A DNA stretch of 43,237 nucleotides from Thermomicrobiales bacterium (GCA_023957115.1 JAMLHN010000035.1:1-43237), one strand, 5' to 3'. Shown: positions 7,678 through 17,219, counted from the first letter of the stretch. Numbers and translations: made by a program. Notes: generated by a model not told the origin, from the letters alone.

Positions 7678-9414
7678 GTGGAGCATTCCGAACTGGTATT
7701 CGACTTGGCAGCGGCGCTCGCTGCTGCCTTTGCGGGTGGCTGGGTCGCTCGTCGACTCGGGCAGCCGGTGCTGATCGGCTACCTGCTCGCCGGCTTCATC
7801 ATCGGTCCGAACACGCCGGGATTCGACGCCGATCCCGAGCGTGTGCAGCAACTGGCCGAGCTGGGCGTCGCGCTCCTGATGTTCGGGCTCGGAGTCGAAT
7901 TCTCCATCTCCGAGCTTCTGCGGGTCCGGACGATCGTCAGTAGGGCTGGAGCGCTGCAGATCCCCCTGACCATTGCGATGGGCACCGGCGTCGGGCTGCT
8001 GTCTGGGTGGTCGACGCAAGCCGCCGTCCTCCTCGGCGGAGCCTTTGCCATCTCCAGCTCGATTGTCACCTTGACCTGGCTCATGAGCCGGGGCGAAGCC
8101 GATTCTCCCCAGGCGCATATCGCACTGGGACTGGGCGTCGTTCAGGATCTCGCCCTGGTCCCGATGATCGCGTTGCTACCGGTTCTGGCCGGTGGTGGGA
8201 CGAGTGTTCCAGTGGAACTGCTGCGATCCGTGGGAATCGCCACCGTCGCGCTCGTGCTGGTGATCGTTCTTGGGACGCGCCTGGTGCCGCGACTCCTCGA
8301 CACGGTAGCCCGTATCGAATCGCGAGAACTCTTTCTGCTCGTGGTCGTTCTGATTGCGCTGGGCACGGCGCTTGCCAGTCAGGAAGCGGGACTGTCATTG
8401 GCGCTGGGGGCGTTCCTGGCAGGTCTGGTGGTCTCGGAGTCTGAATACGACCGTCAGGTGCTGAGCGAGATCATCCCCCTGCGCGACCTCTTCGCAACCT
8501 TGTTCTTCGTATCGATCGGCATGCTGGTCGACCCAGGGTATATCGTTGAGCACATTCCACTGGTGGCCGGATTTACGCTGGCGCTCGTGCTCGGCAAGTT
8601 GATCATCATCGGTGGTGCGCTCCTTGCGGTCGGCGTCGATCACACGACCGCGACCTTGGTTGCCATCTTCATGGCACAGATGGGCGAGTTCAGCTTTGTA
8701 CTGACCGGCGCCGGAAGCTCCGAAGGCATCATCGACAGCAATCAGTTCAGCGTCATACTCGCGACGGCGGTGATGTCCATCCTCTTCATGCCTTTTCTCG
8801 TCAAGCTGGCCCCAGCGCTCGTCGACCTCTCTGCCCGATTGCCCGGGGTCTCCGGCCAAGAGCCCTCCATCGTGGGAGAAGACGAGCATACGCGAGAGGA
8901 ATTGCGGCGTCACACGATCATTTGCGGCTACGGCCGGGTCGGCGAGGTGCTGGGCGATGCGCTCGATCGCCGTGGTTTCCAGTACACCGTGGTCGAGATC
9001 AATCCGGGGATCGTCCGCGCACTGAGAAGCCGCGGGATTCGTGCTGTCTATGGCGACCAGGGCGCCGGTCCGGTGCTCGACCACGCGGGAGTTCGGACAG
9101 CCCGGATCCTGGTGCTCGCCTCGGTCGACATGGTTTCCACACCAGCCGCCATACGACATGCCCGCAAGGTCAACCCATCGATCTCCATCATCACCCGCGC
9201 ACAAGCAAGCTCGGAAGTGGAAGCCCTGCGCGCGGCCGGAGCGAACGAGATCGTTCAGCCGGAGTTCGAGGCTGGGCTGGAATGCATTCGCTACGTCATG
9301 CGCCGTTACGGCGTCTCGTCACAGGAGACCAATGTGTTGGTCGGACGGCGTCGAACCGCACACTATCAAGGGGAATCGATGGACGGTCTTGCTTCACGTC
9401 GCGATGAAGAATAG
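7678..9414 (+). CDS. KefB-type cation:proton antiporter with TrkA-N domain (CPA2 family)
   Basis: A 578-residue inner membrane protein. The first 390 residues hold about 12 hydrophobic segments with family motifs (GYLLAGFIIGPNTPG near residue 32-46, LMFGLGVEFS, and QMGEFSFVL). A cytoplasmic RCK/TrkA-N domain follows from about residue 408, starting IICGYGRVGEVLGDAL, a GxGxxG dinucleotide-binding site with VVEIN at the second strand end. No TrkA-C domain follows. The family exchanges K+ or Na+ for H+ under control of bound NAD(H). The start is GTG 7678, with GAGGG at 7665-7669 upstream. It stands alone between divergent and convergent neighbours. Confidence 0.92.
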   Translation: MEHSELVFDLAAALAAAFAGGWVARRLGQPVLIGYLLAGFIIGPNTPGFDADPERVQQLAELGVALLMFGLGVEFSISELLRVRTIVSRAGALQIPLTIAMGTGVGLLSGWSTQAAVLLGGAFAISSSIVTLTWLMSRGEADSPQAHIALGLGVVQDLALVPMIALLPVLAGGGTSVPVELLRSVGIATVALVLVIVLGTRLVPRLLDTVARIESRELFLLVVVLIALGTALASQEAGLSLALGAFLAGLVVSESEYDRQVLSEIIPLRDLFATLFFVSIGMLVDPGYIVEHIPLVAGFTLALVLGKLIIIGGALLAVGVDHTTATLVAIFMAQMGEFSFVLTGAGSSEGIIDSNQFSVILATAVMSILFMPFLVKLAPALVDLSARLPGVSGQEPSIVGEDEHTREELRRHTIICGYGRVGEVLGDALDRRGFQYTVVEINPGIVRALRSRGIRAVYGDQGAGPVLDHAGVRTARILVLASVDMVSTPAAIRHARKVNPSISIITRAQASSEVEALRAAGANEIVQPEFEAGLECIRYVMRRYGVSSQETNVLVGRRRTAHYQGESMDGLASRRDEE

Positions 9415-9549
9415 AACAGAACTGGTTGAGCGTTCGAAGTGGGTCCAGGGTGGAACGATCTGCTTCGATGAGCATTGCTAGGCAAGCGGAAACCCGAGCG
9501 AGACACGCTCCATGCGTCGGTCCGCGGTTCGTTGCCTGGAATTGGCCGA

Positions 9550-10047
9550 CTACTTGCTCAGGTCGGCGCTGAGCAGGTGGCCGATTCGTCTGGCCACCGC
9601 CAGGTACGCCTCGGTTTCACGCTGGTAGGCGACCGTGCCGCGCTCGTGACCGTTTGACTCGATCGTCTGCGAGGCCGCGTCACGCAACGCGTCGATCTCC
9701 TCACGCAGCTCATGGTCGTGGATCAGGAATGAGAGGACCTGGAGCTCCGTCCAAAGCTGATTGTATTCTGTCCGATCGGCCGCATCGAGTGGTTCGCCAT
9801 GCGGTCCAACCGGCCACGGACTCCCATCTTCGTATACAGCGACGCAGCTCCAGTAATGCCGATCGACGATGGCGTGCCATCGCGCCGCGACCCCTAACAG
9901 CTCGGTGAGCTTTTCGTACTGAAACTGTTCTCGTTGTGACTCCCGGCGTTCCGACCGCCCCATGCGTGTTTCCACCCAGCTCTGCCCCATTACGAGCAAG
10001 CCGCCAAGAACGAGCGTGAATACCGGAAACCAAATTTCGAACCGCAC
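9550..10047 (-). CDS. Hypothetical protein with one N-terminal membrane segment
   Basis: Not recognised. The 165-residue product opens with a hydrophobic stretch (WFPVFTLVLGGLLVMG, about residues 6-21) followed by Arg/Glu-rich residues, so it is probably anchored with its bulk in the cytoplasm. The rest (25-165) is charged and likely alpha-helical, with coiled-coil-like spacing in RRESQREQFQYEKLTELLG. A similar design is common in small proteins of unknown role. It is convergent with the antiporter gene and divergent from the alcohol dehydrogenase gene. That it is real is supported by the clean reading frame and the membrane segment; function unknown. Confidence 0.65.
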   Translation of the reverse strand: MRFEIWFPVFTLVLGGLLVMGQSWVETRMGRSERRESQREQFQYEKLTELLGVAARWHAIVDRHYWSCVAVYEDGSPWPVGPHGEPLDAADRTEYNQLWTELQVLSFLIHDHELREEIDALRDAASQTIESNGHERGTVAYQRETEAYLAVARRIGHLLSADLSK

Positions 10048-10183
10048 CTCATATCCTCGCGAAGCAGCATTGCCCCGTCATCCAGACCATCATACTCATC
10101 GAATCTCCATGAGGACGAGGACAGCGAGCTCCGGATGCGTACAATTCGGCACAATCGGTCGTCCAGGAGGAGCAGTCAAACGT

Positions 10184-11278
10184 ATGCGCGCAGCCGTTCA
10201 GTTTCAGGTTCCGGGAGCGCTGGAAATCGTGGATCTCGACGTCGCAGATCCAGGACCTCGAGAAGTCTTGATTCAGGTGGCGGCCTCGGGCCTCTGCCAT
10301 AGCGATCTTCACTTCCTCGAAGGGAAATACCACACCGACCTTCCCTGCGTTCTGGGTCATGAGGCATCCGGCGTGGTCGTCGAGGTCGGACGAGATGTGA
10401 CCTACCTGAAACCGGGCGATCATGTCATCACCTGTCTTTCGTCGTTCTGCGGCACCTGCTCGTACTGCGTGACTGGGCGTCCCTATCTCTGCAACCGACA
10501 GGGACTCGAACGCGGTCCGGGCGAGGCCCCGCGTCTCTCCTTCGACGGGCAGAAGGTCAATCAGTTCGCTCGGCTCGGTGCATTCGCAGAACAGATGCTG
10601 GTCCATGAAAACAGCACGGTGGTGGTGCGTGAGGATATGCCGCTCGACCGCGCCGCCCTGGTCGGCTGCGCGGTTACCACGGGGGTCGGCGCGGTCGTCA
10701 ACACAGCGCGCATTCCGCTCGGCGCGACGGTTGCGATCCTGGGTTGCGGTGGGGTTGGGCTCAATGCCGTTCAGGGCGCCGCGCTCGCGGGCGCCGGCAA
10801 GGTGATCGCCATCGACAAAGTCGCCTGGAAGCTCGAGCTTGCCCGGACCTATGGCGCCACCGATGTCGTCGACGCATCGGAAGAGGATGCCGTAGAGGCT
10901 GTGCGCTCGCTGGTTCCGGGAGGGGTGGATTTCGCGTTCGAGGCGATTGGGCTCAAGTCCGCGGCAGAGCAGGCATTCCAGATGCTGGCCAAAGGAGGTT
11001 CCGCCGTTATCGTCGGCATGATTCCCGAGGGCCAGATGATCGAAATCAACGGCGAGCTCCTGATGGGAGACGGCAAGAGCCTGCTCGGCTCGAACATGGG
11101 ATCGAATCGTTTTCGGGTCGATGTCCCCAAGTATGTCGACGCGTATCTGGCGGGAACACTCAAGCTCGACGAGCTGGTCTCGCGGCGAATCACCCTGGAT
11201 GATGTCAACGATGGATACGCGGCGCTCAACCGCGGCGAGGTTGCCCGCAGCGTCATCGTCTTCGATGAAACTTTGTAG
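10184..11278 (+). CDS. Zinc-dependent alcohol dehydrogenase (MDR family)
   Basis: A 364-residue medium-chain dehydrogenase. Catalytic zinc ligands are visible as Cys38 in GLCHSD and His59-Glu60 in LGHEASG; the structural zinc loop holds four Cys (89, 92, 95, 103) in CGTCSYC and RPYLC. The NAD-binding site is ILGCGGVGLNAV. Overall layout resembles class III-like (formaldehyde/mycothiol/glutathione type) and benzyl-alcohol-type enzymes, but no thiol cofactor specificity can be read. ATG 10184 is chosen because conserved sequence begins there and AGGAGG lies at 10165-10170, though its spacing of 13 bases is long. The frame is open for another 220 bases upstream without conserved sequence. Monocistronic. 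Confidence 0.9.
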   Translation: MRAAVQFQVPGALEIVDLDVADPGPREVLIQVAASGLCHSDLHFLEGKYHTDLPCVLGHEASGVVVEVGRDVTYLKPGDHVITCLSSFCGTCSYCVTGRPYLCNRQGLERGPGEAPRLSFDGQKVNQFARLGAFAEQMLVHENSTVVVREDMPLDRAALVGCAVTTGVGAVVNTARIPLGATVAILGCGGVGLNAVQGAALAGAGKVIAIDKVAWKLELARTYGATDVVDASEEDAVEAVRSLVPGGVDFAFEAIGLKSAAEQAFQMLAKGGSAVIVGMIPEGQMIEINGELLMGDGKSLLGSNMGSNRFRVDVPKYVDAYLAGTLKLDELVSRRITLDDVNDGYAALNRGEVARSVIVFDETL

Positions 11279-11333
11279 CAAAAAGGATCGCAGCGACGCG
11301 ACTTCTGCGATATACTTGCCCGGCTTGCGACTC

Positions 11334-11416
<83 letters not shown>

Positions 11417-11452
11417 CCGCCACCGGTACACTCGATCGCAAGACGTGCATCT

Positions 11453-11543
11453 GGGAAGGTGCCAGAGTGGTCGAATGGGGCCGCCTGCTAAGCGGTTGAA
11501 GGGGCTCAAATCTCTTCCGAGGGTTCGAATCCCTCCCTTCCCG
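11453..11543 (+). tRNA. tRNA-Ser (anticodon GCT)
   Basis: Acceptor GGGAAGG pairs with CCTTCCC; anticodon stem CCGC/GCGG around CTGCTAA gives GCT (reads AGC/AGU); long variable arm; T arm GAGGG-TTCGAAT-CCCTC; discriminator G. CCA not encoded. It lies 36 bases after tRNA-Ser(TGA). Confidence 0.95.
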
Positions 11544-11578
11544 CCGCAGACGGTGGTATCGTTCTGCCGAGCGCATAT

Positions 11579-11654
11579 GCGCCTGTAGCTCAGGGGATAG
11601 AGCGTTGGGTTGCGGACCCAAAGGCCGCAGGTTCGAATCCTGCCAGGCGTACCA
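11579..11654 (+). tRNA. tRNA-Arg (anticodon GCG), CCA encoded
   Basis: Acceptor GCGCCTG pairs with CAGGCGT (first pair G-T), D stem GCTC/GAGC, anticodon stem TTGGG/CCCAA around loop TTGCGGA, T arm GCAGG-TTCGAAT-CCTGC, discriminator A. The anticodon at 11612-11614 is GCG, reading CGC/CGU arginine codons. Bacteria usually use ACG, whose A is edited to inosine, so this is unusual. It is the only tRNA here with CCA in the DNA (11652-11654), and it directly borders the compositionally different cluster A. Confidence 0.92.
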
Positions 11655-11803
11655 ATAGATACCTTATAAACCCTTACTCGAACTACTGCTCAAGCATGGA
11701 GAAGGCGTGAGCATGCGCTTGAATAAGACAACGTATCTCTATACTCGCCGTCGCCCTGGTTTCCCAAACTACCGCCGAAGTGGTGCGGAGCGCATCAACC
11801 TCT

Positions 11804-12835
11804 TCATAGCTCGACACGCTGGCCGAGACGAGCCGATTCGTAGGAAGTCAACACCAACTCCAACGACTCTCGGCCCTCCCGGAGACCGCTCGCTGGGGTC
11901 TCCCCGCTTTGAAGAGCCGAAATGAATCGACGAGGAACCTCCGAATGAAAATCTCCGGAGAGAAAGGAAGGAACGACTGCTGAACCAGCAAAGCCATTAC
12001 CTCCCAGGTCGCGATGCCAGTATTTCAGATACGGTTGACCGGCGTGCTGTTTCGACGCCACGTCGACTCCGGACAGGATGGCCGTACCCCGCGCGCCATA
12101 GACTTCGATGGAGGACTCTGCCGCCACCATAGCCCAACTGGCAACAATCTCAGCGAGCGGTCCGCCATCATAGGTGAACGTGGCCACGGCAGTGTCCTCA
12201 ACCTCCAGATTCAAATGCGCACGTGACGTCGATGCTACGACTGAAGTCGGACGGCCAAGCAATCGGCACAGGAAATCTGTCGCATGCACGCCCTCGTCAA
12301 TGAGAGCACCGCCCCCGCTGAGCTCGGGTTCGGCGAACCATTGCGTAGCGAACGAAGGATCGAGGCCAAAGTGATGGGCATGGCGAATCCTCACCAGTGA
12401 AACGTCTCCCAGGACCGAGCTCTGTACGAGATCGATCAGTTCGGTCCCAGCTGGGTCAAATCGCTTTGGGAACGATTGCATGAACACGATATCTGATTCT
12501 CTGACTGAATCAGCTATCAGATCACAGTCCTCTAGCGTCGTGGCCATCGGTTTTTCACAGAGCACATGGACACCGTGACGGGCTGCGGCCGTCACGAGCT
12601 CCTGGTGCCGAGAAGTCTCTGAGGTAATTCCTACAGCGTCAGACAACGGAAGAAGTTCCTCCAAGACAGCGAAAAATCTCGTTGCATGTCGCTCAGCCGC
12701 CGATCGGCCTCGTTCGGGATCGCTATCCCAAACACCAATTAACTCAGCGTCCAAATGTTCGTTGATAGCCGACGCCCACGCATGAGCGTGTGGATGGGCA
12801 AAACTCAGAATTGCGAACTTGATCTTGTCTGTCAC
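11804..12835 (-). CDS. Gfo/Idh/MocA family oxidoreductase
   Basis: 343 residues. Family motifs are CEKPMATT (about residue 93, with the conserved Lys), QSFPKRFDP, and GGALIDEGVHATDFL (substrate-domain His-x-x-Asp). The N-terminal nucleotide loop is unusual: the expected GxGxxG is replaced by FAHPHAHAWA, a variant found in some sugar-related members. These enzymes oxidise or reduce a hydroxyl on a sugar, cyclitol or derivative with NAD(P). It is the last gene of cluster A; its start overlaps the stop of the preceding dehydrogenase by 4 bases, implying translational coupling. Two paired dehydrogenases plus an isomerase suggest successive oxidation steps on a ring hydroxyl. Substrate unknown. 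Confidence 0.88.
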   Translation of the reverse strand: MTDKIKFAILSFAHPHAHAWASAINEHLDAELIGVWDSDPERGRSAAERHATRFFAVLEELLPLSDAVGITSETSRHQELVTAAARHGVHVLCEKPMATTLEDCDLIADSVRESDIVFMQSFPKRFDPAGTELIDLVQSSVLGDVSLVRIRHAHHFGLDPSFATQWFAEPELSGGGALIDEGVHATDFLCRLLGRPTSVVASTSRAHLNLEVEDTAVATFTYDGGPLAEIVASWAMVAAESSIEVYGARGTAILSGVDVASKQHAGQPYLKYWHRDLGGNGFAGSAVVPSFLSGDFHSEVPRRFISALQSGETPASGLREGRESLELVLTSYESARLGQRVEL

Positions 12836-13890
12836 GCGTTAGCCACCGCTACCCATGAACCCGTTGCTGCCGACTTATAAATTGCCTCTGCCACTCTGAG
12901 GCCGTACATTCCCGCCATCACCGAACGGTCGTCGGGAGCTGTGCCGCGCATCATGTCGATGAAATGCCGATGCTGCCTCATGCCTAATGGCTGAATTGGA
13001 AGATCGATCGTCTCGCCGGCCGGATTCTCGGCGCTGGTAACGTTGAAGATGGTCAATCGATGGGGTCCGGTGCGTAGCCAAGCGGAGGCTCGGGTTCCAT
13101 CGATCTCCATCCTGAATCGGTCCGTCCCGCCTACCTCGTTGAACATCATCTCGTGTGTGCCTATCGCTCCGCACCGGAAGCGGTATTGGCAGATGGCAAG
13201 ATCTTCAATTTCAGATTCGATGATTGAACCATCGGTGAGTCGGATGTGGTCCGTTACACGACTTGTGGAGGCAAGAACCGAATCGATGGGTCCAAGCAAT
13301 TCAGTCAGAAGGTCGATGCCATGAACACCCAATTGCATCACCACCCCACCAGCTGCCGCATCAAGCTTGTATTGCCAGGGAGCCCAATCGACGCCCGGAG
13401 TGGCATTCTTCAGGCGAACGTAAAAGACGTCACCGAGTGAGCCTCCGTCGAGTAGCTGCTTGAGGGCGTCGACCTCTTCAAAGTAGCGATGCATGTAGCT
13501 CACGCAAAGCAGACTGCCGGACTCTCGCGCCGCCTCGACCATCCGCTGCCCCTCAGCAAGGGTTCGAGCAATCGGTTTTTGAACCAGGACCGACTTTTTG
13601 TGCTGGAGCGCCGCAACAGCAAATTCCTCGTGCGTGTGATCAGGCGTCGCAATGACGACTCCCTCGATGTCGCTCCGTTCCAGAATGTCGATCAAATCGG
13701 TCGAATAGTGTGAGATCGAAAACGTTTGGGCCTTGGCGCGAGCGGTCTCTTCGTTCCGGCTGTACAAATATTCGACTTGAGCACCCGCCGCCTGTAGGCC
13801 GCGAATGTGGTAGTCGCTTATGTATCCAGCTCCAATGACCGCAACACGGGCACCAGTGGTATGGGCAGTTTCGAGGTCAGAACGTATCAT
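12832..13890 (-). CDS. Gfo/Idh/MocA family oxidoreductase
   Basis: 352 residues. The NAD site is VAVIGAGYISDYHIRGL (about residues 15-31). The EKP motif appears as LVQKPIAR, keeping the Lys. MQLGVHGIDLLTELLG supplies the conserved His and Asp of the substrate domain. It differs clearly from the next gene and is not a recent duplicate. It overlaps both neighbours by 4 bases (ATGA type), so isomerase, this gene and the last dehydrogenase are translated as a coupled block. Likely NAD-dependent oxidation of a sugar or cyclitol hydroxyl in cluster A. Confidence 0.9.
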   Translation of the reverse strand: MIRSDLETAHTTGARVAVIGAGYISDYHIRGLQAAGAQVEYLYSRNEETARAKAQTFSISHYSTDLIDILERSDIEGVVIATPDHTHEEFAVAALQHKKSVLVQKPIARTLAEGQRMVEAARESGSLLCVSYMHRYFEEVDALKQLLDGGSLGDVFYVRLKNATPGVDWAPWQYKLDAAAGGVVMQLGVHGIDLLTELLGPIDSVLASTSRVTDHIRLTDGSIIESEIEDLAICQYRFRCGAIGTHEMMFNEVGGTDRFRMEIDGTRASAWLRTGPHRLTIFNVTSAENPAGETIDLPIQPLGMRQHRHFIDMMRGTAPDDRSVMAGMYGLRVAEAIYKSAATGSWVAVANA

Positions 13891-14696
13891 CGAGATTCTG
13901 TTGCAGTAGAGCCATTGGGCCGCATCCGTGTATTAAAGAAAGCGAAACCGTTTTCGGCGAGCCTCGCTGAGTCCGCTACCGAATAGTCTCTAGCCCCCAC
14001 AATCTGCAGGGAAACGGCCGCTACGTTCGGTAGTTGAACAAGCGCCTCCCAGACTTGATCTAGTGGCATCTCGCCGCCTCCTGGCACTTGCAGCTCCGGA
14101 GTCCCACGACTGCTGCGGGACTCGCAATCACGAAAATGAGACGAGAACACGGCGGCTCCCCATCGACCGGCCACCTGGCTGGGATCCTCGCCAGCGCGGT
14201 AGAGATGGCTCGGATCGAAGTTCAGGCCAAGATTGGGCATGTTTGCCTCTTGAACGAGTCTCATTGAGGTTGCGGAATCGAAGACCGCGTGGCCCACGTG
14301 AGGTTTGACGGCAACGCGCAACCCCACGGTGCCGGCGTCCTGCGCGATACCTGCTACCCGTTGAACTGTTTCGGAGAACGACCGCTCGTTGCCAGACTCT
14401 CCTCCGGTGGACATGTTGACCACGTCAGCCTGAAGGCGAGACGCGATGTAAAGCAATCTCTTGTGGTCACTACGCAGCTGACCGCCAATCTCGATGGCCG
14501 CAACGCCAATCCCATACTCGGCCACCGCGGACTCGAGCTCGCTCAAGGCTTCACTCGACAAGTTGTCAGCTATATGGGCACCCATACTCTGAACTCCACA
14601 TAGCTCGATCGATTCGAAGCCCGCCCCTGCCACTTGAGCAATTGCGTCCCGAGGCGTGAGACCGCCGAACAGAATTGAGTTACAGGCCAGTTTCAC
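13887..14696 (-). CDS. Sugar phosphate isomerase/epimerase-like TIM barrel protein
   Basis: 269 residues of the xylose-isomerase-like/AP endonuclease 2 TIM barrel superfamily. Seen are the opening LACNSILFGGLTPRDAIAQVAGAGF, VAVKPHVGHAVFDS, the metal-binding stretch LGLNFDPSHLYRAGEDP (Asp and His ligands), and FSSHFRDCES with a further His/Asp. Related enzymes epimerise or isomerise keto sugars, or dehydrate inosose (IolE). Given the neighbouring dehydrogenases, it probably acts on their keto product. It follows the sulfatase after 82 bases. Reaction not assignable from sequence. Confidence 0.85.
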   Translation of the reverse strand: MKLACNSILFGGLTPRDAIAQVAGAGFESIELCGVQSMGAHIADNLSSEALSELESAVAEYGIGVAAIEIGGQLRSDHKRLLYIASRLQADVVNMSTGGESGNERSFSETVQRVAGIAQDAGTVGLRVAVKPHVGHAVFDSATSMRLVQEANMPNLGLNFDPSHLYRAGEDPSQVAGRWGAAVFSSHFRDCESRSSRGTPELQVPGGGEMPLDQVWEALVQLPNVAAVSLQIVGARDYSVADSARLAENGFAFFNTRMRPNGSTATESR

Positions 14697-14778
14697 GTGT
14701 TGGACCTCCTGGTACCACTCGAAGCATCACCATCTCACAATGGCGGCCAGCGGAACCGTGTCCGTGGCGCTGGTGCAA

Positions 14779-16269
14779 TCAAGCGTGATCCGCGTCGAGC
14801 CAATATGCCTCCCCTCCTGGTGCGTCACCGAAGGGAATTTGATCCGCTGGTTTCACCGCACGGACCCAGTTGGCGATCATGGACATGTCCCGATGCTTGG
14901 CCTCCATGCGCTGTTTGACAGCTGTAGGATCCCAATCGCCGAGCACCAGTTGTTCCAACTCATGTCGAACATGGCGCACTTCCGGATCACTCGCTCGATC
15001 ACTCACCTCATGCGGATCATCACTTAGGTCGAAGAGCTGCGGTTCGTATCCGTGGTAATAATTCAACTTCCAGGCATCTTTCCGGACCATTCGCATATAC
15101 CAGCCATCATCAGTGCACGATTCCGCAAAGGCTTCATTTGCCCACTCTGTCCCAAACCGCTGGCTCTGTAGTTGTTTTAAGAAGCTCTTGCCATCGGCAT
15201 GAGGCATGTTTTTGGCCCCTGCTATCTCCAGCATTGTTGCCACGATATCGATGGTGCTGATGACGCGCTCTTGAGTTTGACCCTCAGGCAGTCTGCCCGG
15301 CCAGGAGAGGATGGCTGGAACCTTCACCGACGGGTCGTAAAATGTATGTTTCCACCACAACCCATTCTCGCCGACAGAATCTCCGTGATCTGAGACATAA
15401 ACAATTAAGGTCTTGTCAGCTAGATTATTCTCCTCAAGCGCTCGCACAACCCGGCCAATCATTGCGTCCAAGTTGGAGACAAGGGCCCAATAGGCCGTTC
15501 TGGCCCGTTGCACTTCTTCGTCAGTCACGTCTCGGATGCCACATTTTGTGCGCCAGTACTGGAGGAACGGATGCAAGGACTCTGAATACGGCTCGACGAC
15601 TGCTGGTTGCGGCACAAGGTTCTCAAATCGTCGGTACGCATCAGTCCGTGCGACGTATGGAGCATGTGGAAGCACGTAGCCCACGGAGAGACAAAACGGC
15701 TCGACTGGGGCCCCCGACCTTTGAGCGTTGCCGAGCTTGTTGAGCTGGTTGATAGCCTCTGATGTCACATATTCGTCATAGACCTCGTAGCCGCTTTGTC
15801 CTGGACCAGACAAGTGGAGACTCGAACGATTGGGCCCGGAGGTATCTTGCAGTCGCCCGCGATCTGGAAGTGGCCCGCCTATCTGTAGGTAATCGCCGCC
15901 CAAATCTCCGATGTATCGCTCAGCGAAACCTCGATGCTGGTCCGGACCCAGCGAGTGCATCCTGCCAACGTGAATGGTCCGGTATCCCGCTGCTCCCAAT
16001 GCGTGGGCAAATGTTGGTATAGACGAGTCGAGAATATGCTGGTTTGTCCAGACTTCGTTGCGATACGGATGCTGCCCGGTCAGTAGGGACATTCTCGATG
16101 GCGTGCAAAGGGGAGAGGTGCAATACGCTGAGGTGAATTTGACTCCTTTGTTCGCTAGTCGATCCAGGTTGGGAGTCTCCACCACACTGTCGCCGTAGCA
16201 CCCCAGCACAGACTGAGCGTGTTGATCCGACAGGATAAAGAGAAGGTTTGGCCTATCCTCGTTTTGCAT
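14779..16269 (-). CDS. Sulfatase (formylglycine type)
   Basis: 496 residues of the alkaline-phosphatase-like sulfatase family. The active-site Cys55 lies in LCTPSRMSLLTG (C-x-P-S-R), which must be oxidised to formylglycine. Metal ligands are in FILSDQHA near residue 15 and in VSDHGDSVGENG; the latter is followed by WWKHTFYDPSVKVP, the arrangement of choline-sulfatase-like and phosphonate-hydrolase-like members. The start ATG 16269 has an excellent ribosome site GGAGGTGATT just upstream; an in-frame start 33 bases earlier lacks support. No signal peptide, so cytoplasmic action after import fits the adjoining transporter. No formylglycine-generating enzyme is encoded in this window. Confidence 0.93.
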   Translation of the reverse strand: MQNEDRPNLLFILSDQHAQSVLGCYGDSVVETPNLDRLANKGVKFTSAYCTSPLCTPSRMSLLTGQHPYRNEVWTNQHILDSSIPTFAHALGAAGYRTIHVGRMHSLGPDQHRGFAERYIGDLGGDYLQIGGPLPDRGRLQDTSGPNRSSLHLSGPGQSGYEVYDEYVTSEAINQLNKLGNAQRSGAPVEPFCLSVGYVLPHAPYVARTDAYRRFENLVPQPAVVEPYSESLHPFLQYWRTKCGIRDVTDEEVQRARTAYWALVSNLDAMIGRVVRALEENNLADKTLIVYVSDHGDSVGENGLWWKHTFYDPSVKVPAILSWPGRLPEGQTQERVISTIDIVATMLEIAGAKNMPHADGKSFLKQLQSQRFGTEWANEAFAESCTDDGWYMRMVRKDAWKLNYYHGYEPQLFDLSDDPHEVSDRASDPEVRHVRHELEQLVLGDWDPTAVKQRMEAKHRDMSMIANWVRAVKPADQIPFGDAPGGEAYWLDADHA

Positions 16270-16310
16270 CGGAATCACCTCCAACGACACACTGCAGGGC
16301 AAGCCGGGAC

Positions 16311-17219
16311 CTAACCCGAATTGCGCAGTCTTGGATCCAGCGCGTCGCGTAGCCCATCGCCAAGGAAATTAGTCGCCAACACCGTTATAAAAATGGCCAT
16401 TCCTGGCACGATGGCCATCCACGGTGCAATTCTCAAGAAACTGCTTCCCGTATTGACCATCTGGCCCCAACTCGCTTGCGGCGGTTGCACTCCAAGACCC
16501 AGATAGCTCAAGGCCGCTTCAGCCAGGATTGCACCTCCTACAGCCAAGGAAGCAATAACGATCACCGGTGCTACTACGTTCGGCAAAATATGCCGTCCCA
16601 CGATCTTGTAGTCCCTGGCGCCCACAGCTCTGGCGGCGATGACGAAGTCTTGTTCGTTCAACGACATGACCTGAGCGCGGACGACCCTGGCAAATCCAGG
16701 GAACGAGGTAAACGCTATGGCGATGAGGGCGTTGCGGAGGTTTGGGCCCAGGGCAGCGGTTATGGCGATAATCAACACCAGATCAGGAAACGCCAGCACT
16801 GCATCGAGAAAGGCAACAATCGCTTTGTCGATCTTGCCGCCAGCGTAACCCGCGATCAACCCCAGACTCACGCCGACTACACACGCGAGGCCAACCGGCA
16901 GTAATCCAGCGGTCAGTGCGACCCGCGCTCCAAATAGGATTCGAGATAACTGATCGCGACCCAGATCATCGGTGCCAAGCAGGTGTTGGAAGGTGGGAGG
17001 GCTCATCGTATCGGCGAAGTCCGGCTCGGCGGGGTCATAGGGTGCAATCCACGGCGCAGTAAGAGCGGCCATAGCTACCACCAACAGAACACAGGCTCCG
17101 ATCATTGCCTTCGGATTCCGCCGAAGATGTCTCGCCAGCGCCCATTTCGGCTTCGCGCCCGAGTACCCAGATTCTCTCCCAATTGCAACGTCAGACAGCA
17201 GCAAAGGTCTGTCGTTCAT
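16311..17219 (-). CDS. ABC transporter permease, DppC/OppC type
   Basis: 302 residues, inner membrane. After an N-terminal cytoplasmic stretch there are about six hydrophobic segments, the first at about residues 38-58 (MIGACVLLVVAMAALTAPWI). The LLGTDDLGRDQLSRILFGAR block is diagnostic for DppC-type permeases. The EAA loop that contacts the ATPase is AARAVGARDYKIVGRHILPN. The C-terminus FLGDGLRDALDPRLR is also typical. It follows the DppB-type gene after 28 bases and precedes the sulfatase. No ATPase gene is present in the cluster. Confidence 0.93.
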   Translation of the reverse strand: MNDRPLLLSDVAIGRESGYSGAKPKWALARHLRRNPKAMIGACVLLVVAMAALTAPWIAPYDPAEPDFADTMSPPTFQHLLGTDDLGRDQLSRILFGARVALTAGLLPVGLACVVGVSLGLIAGYAGGKIDKAIVAFLDAVLAFPDLVLIIAITAALGPNLRNALIAIAFTSFPGFARVVRAQVMSLNEQDFVIAARAVGARDYKIVGRHILPNVVAPVIVIASLAVGGAILAEAALSYLGLGVQPPQASWGQMVNTGSSFLRIAPWMAIVPGMAIFITVLATNFLGDGLRDALDPRLRNSG

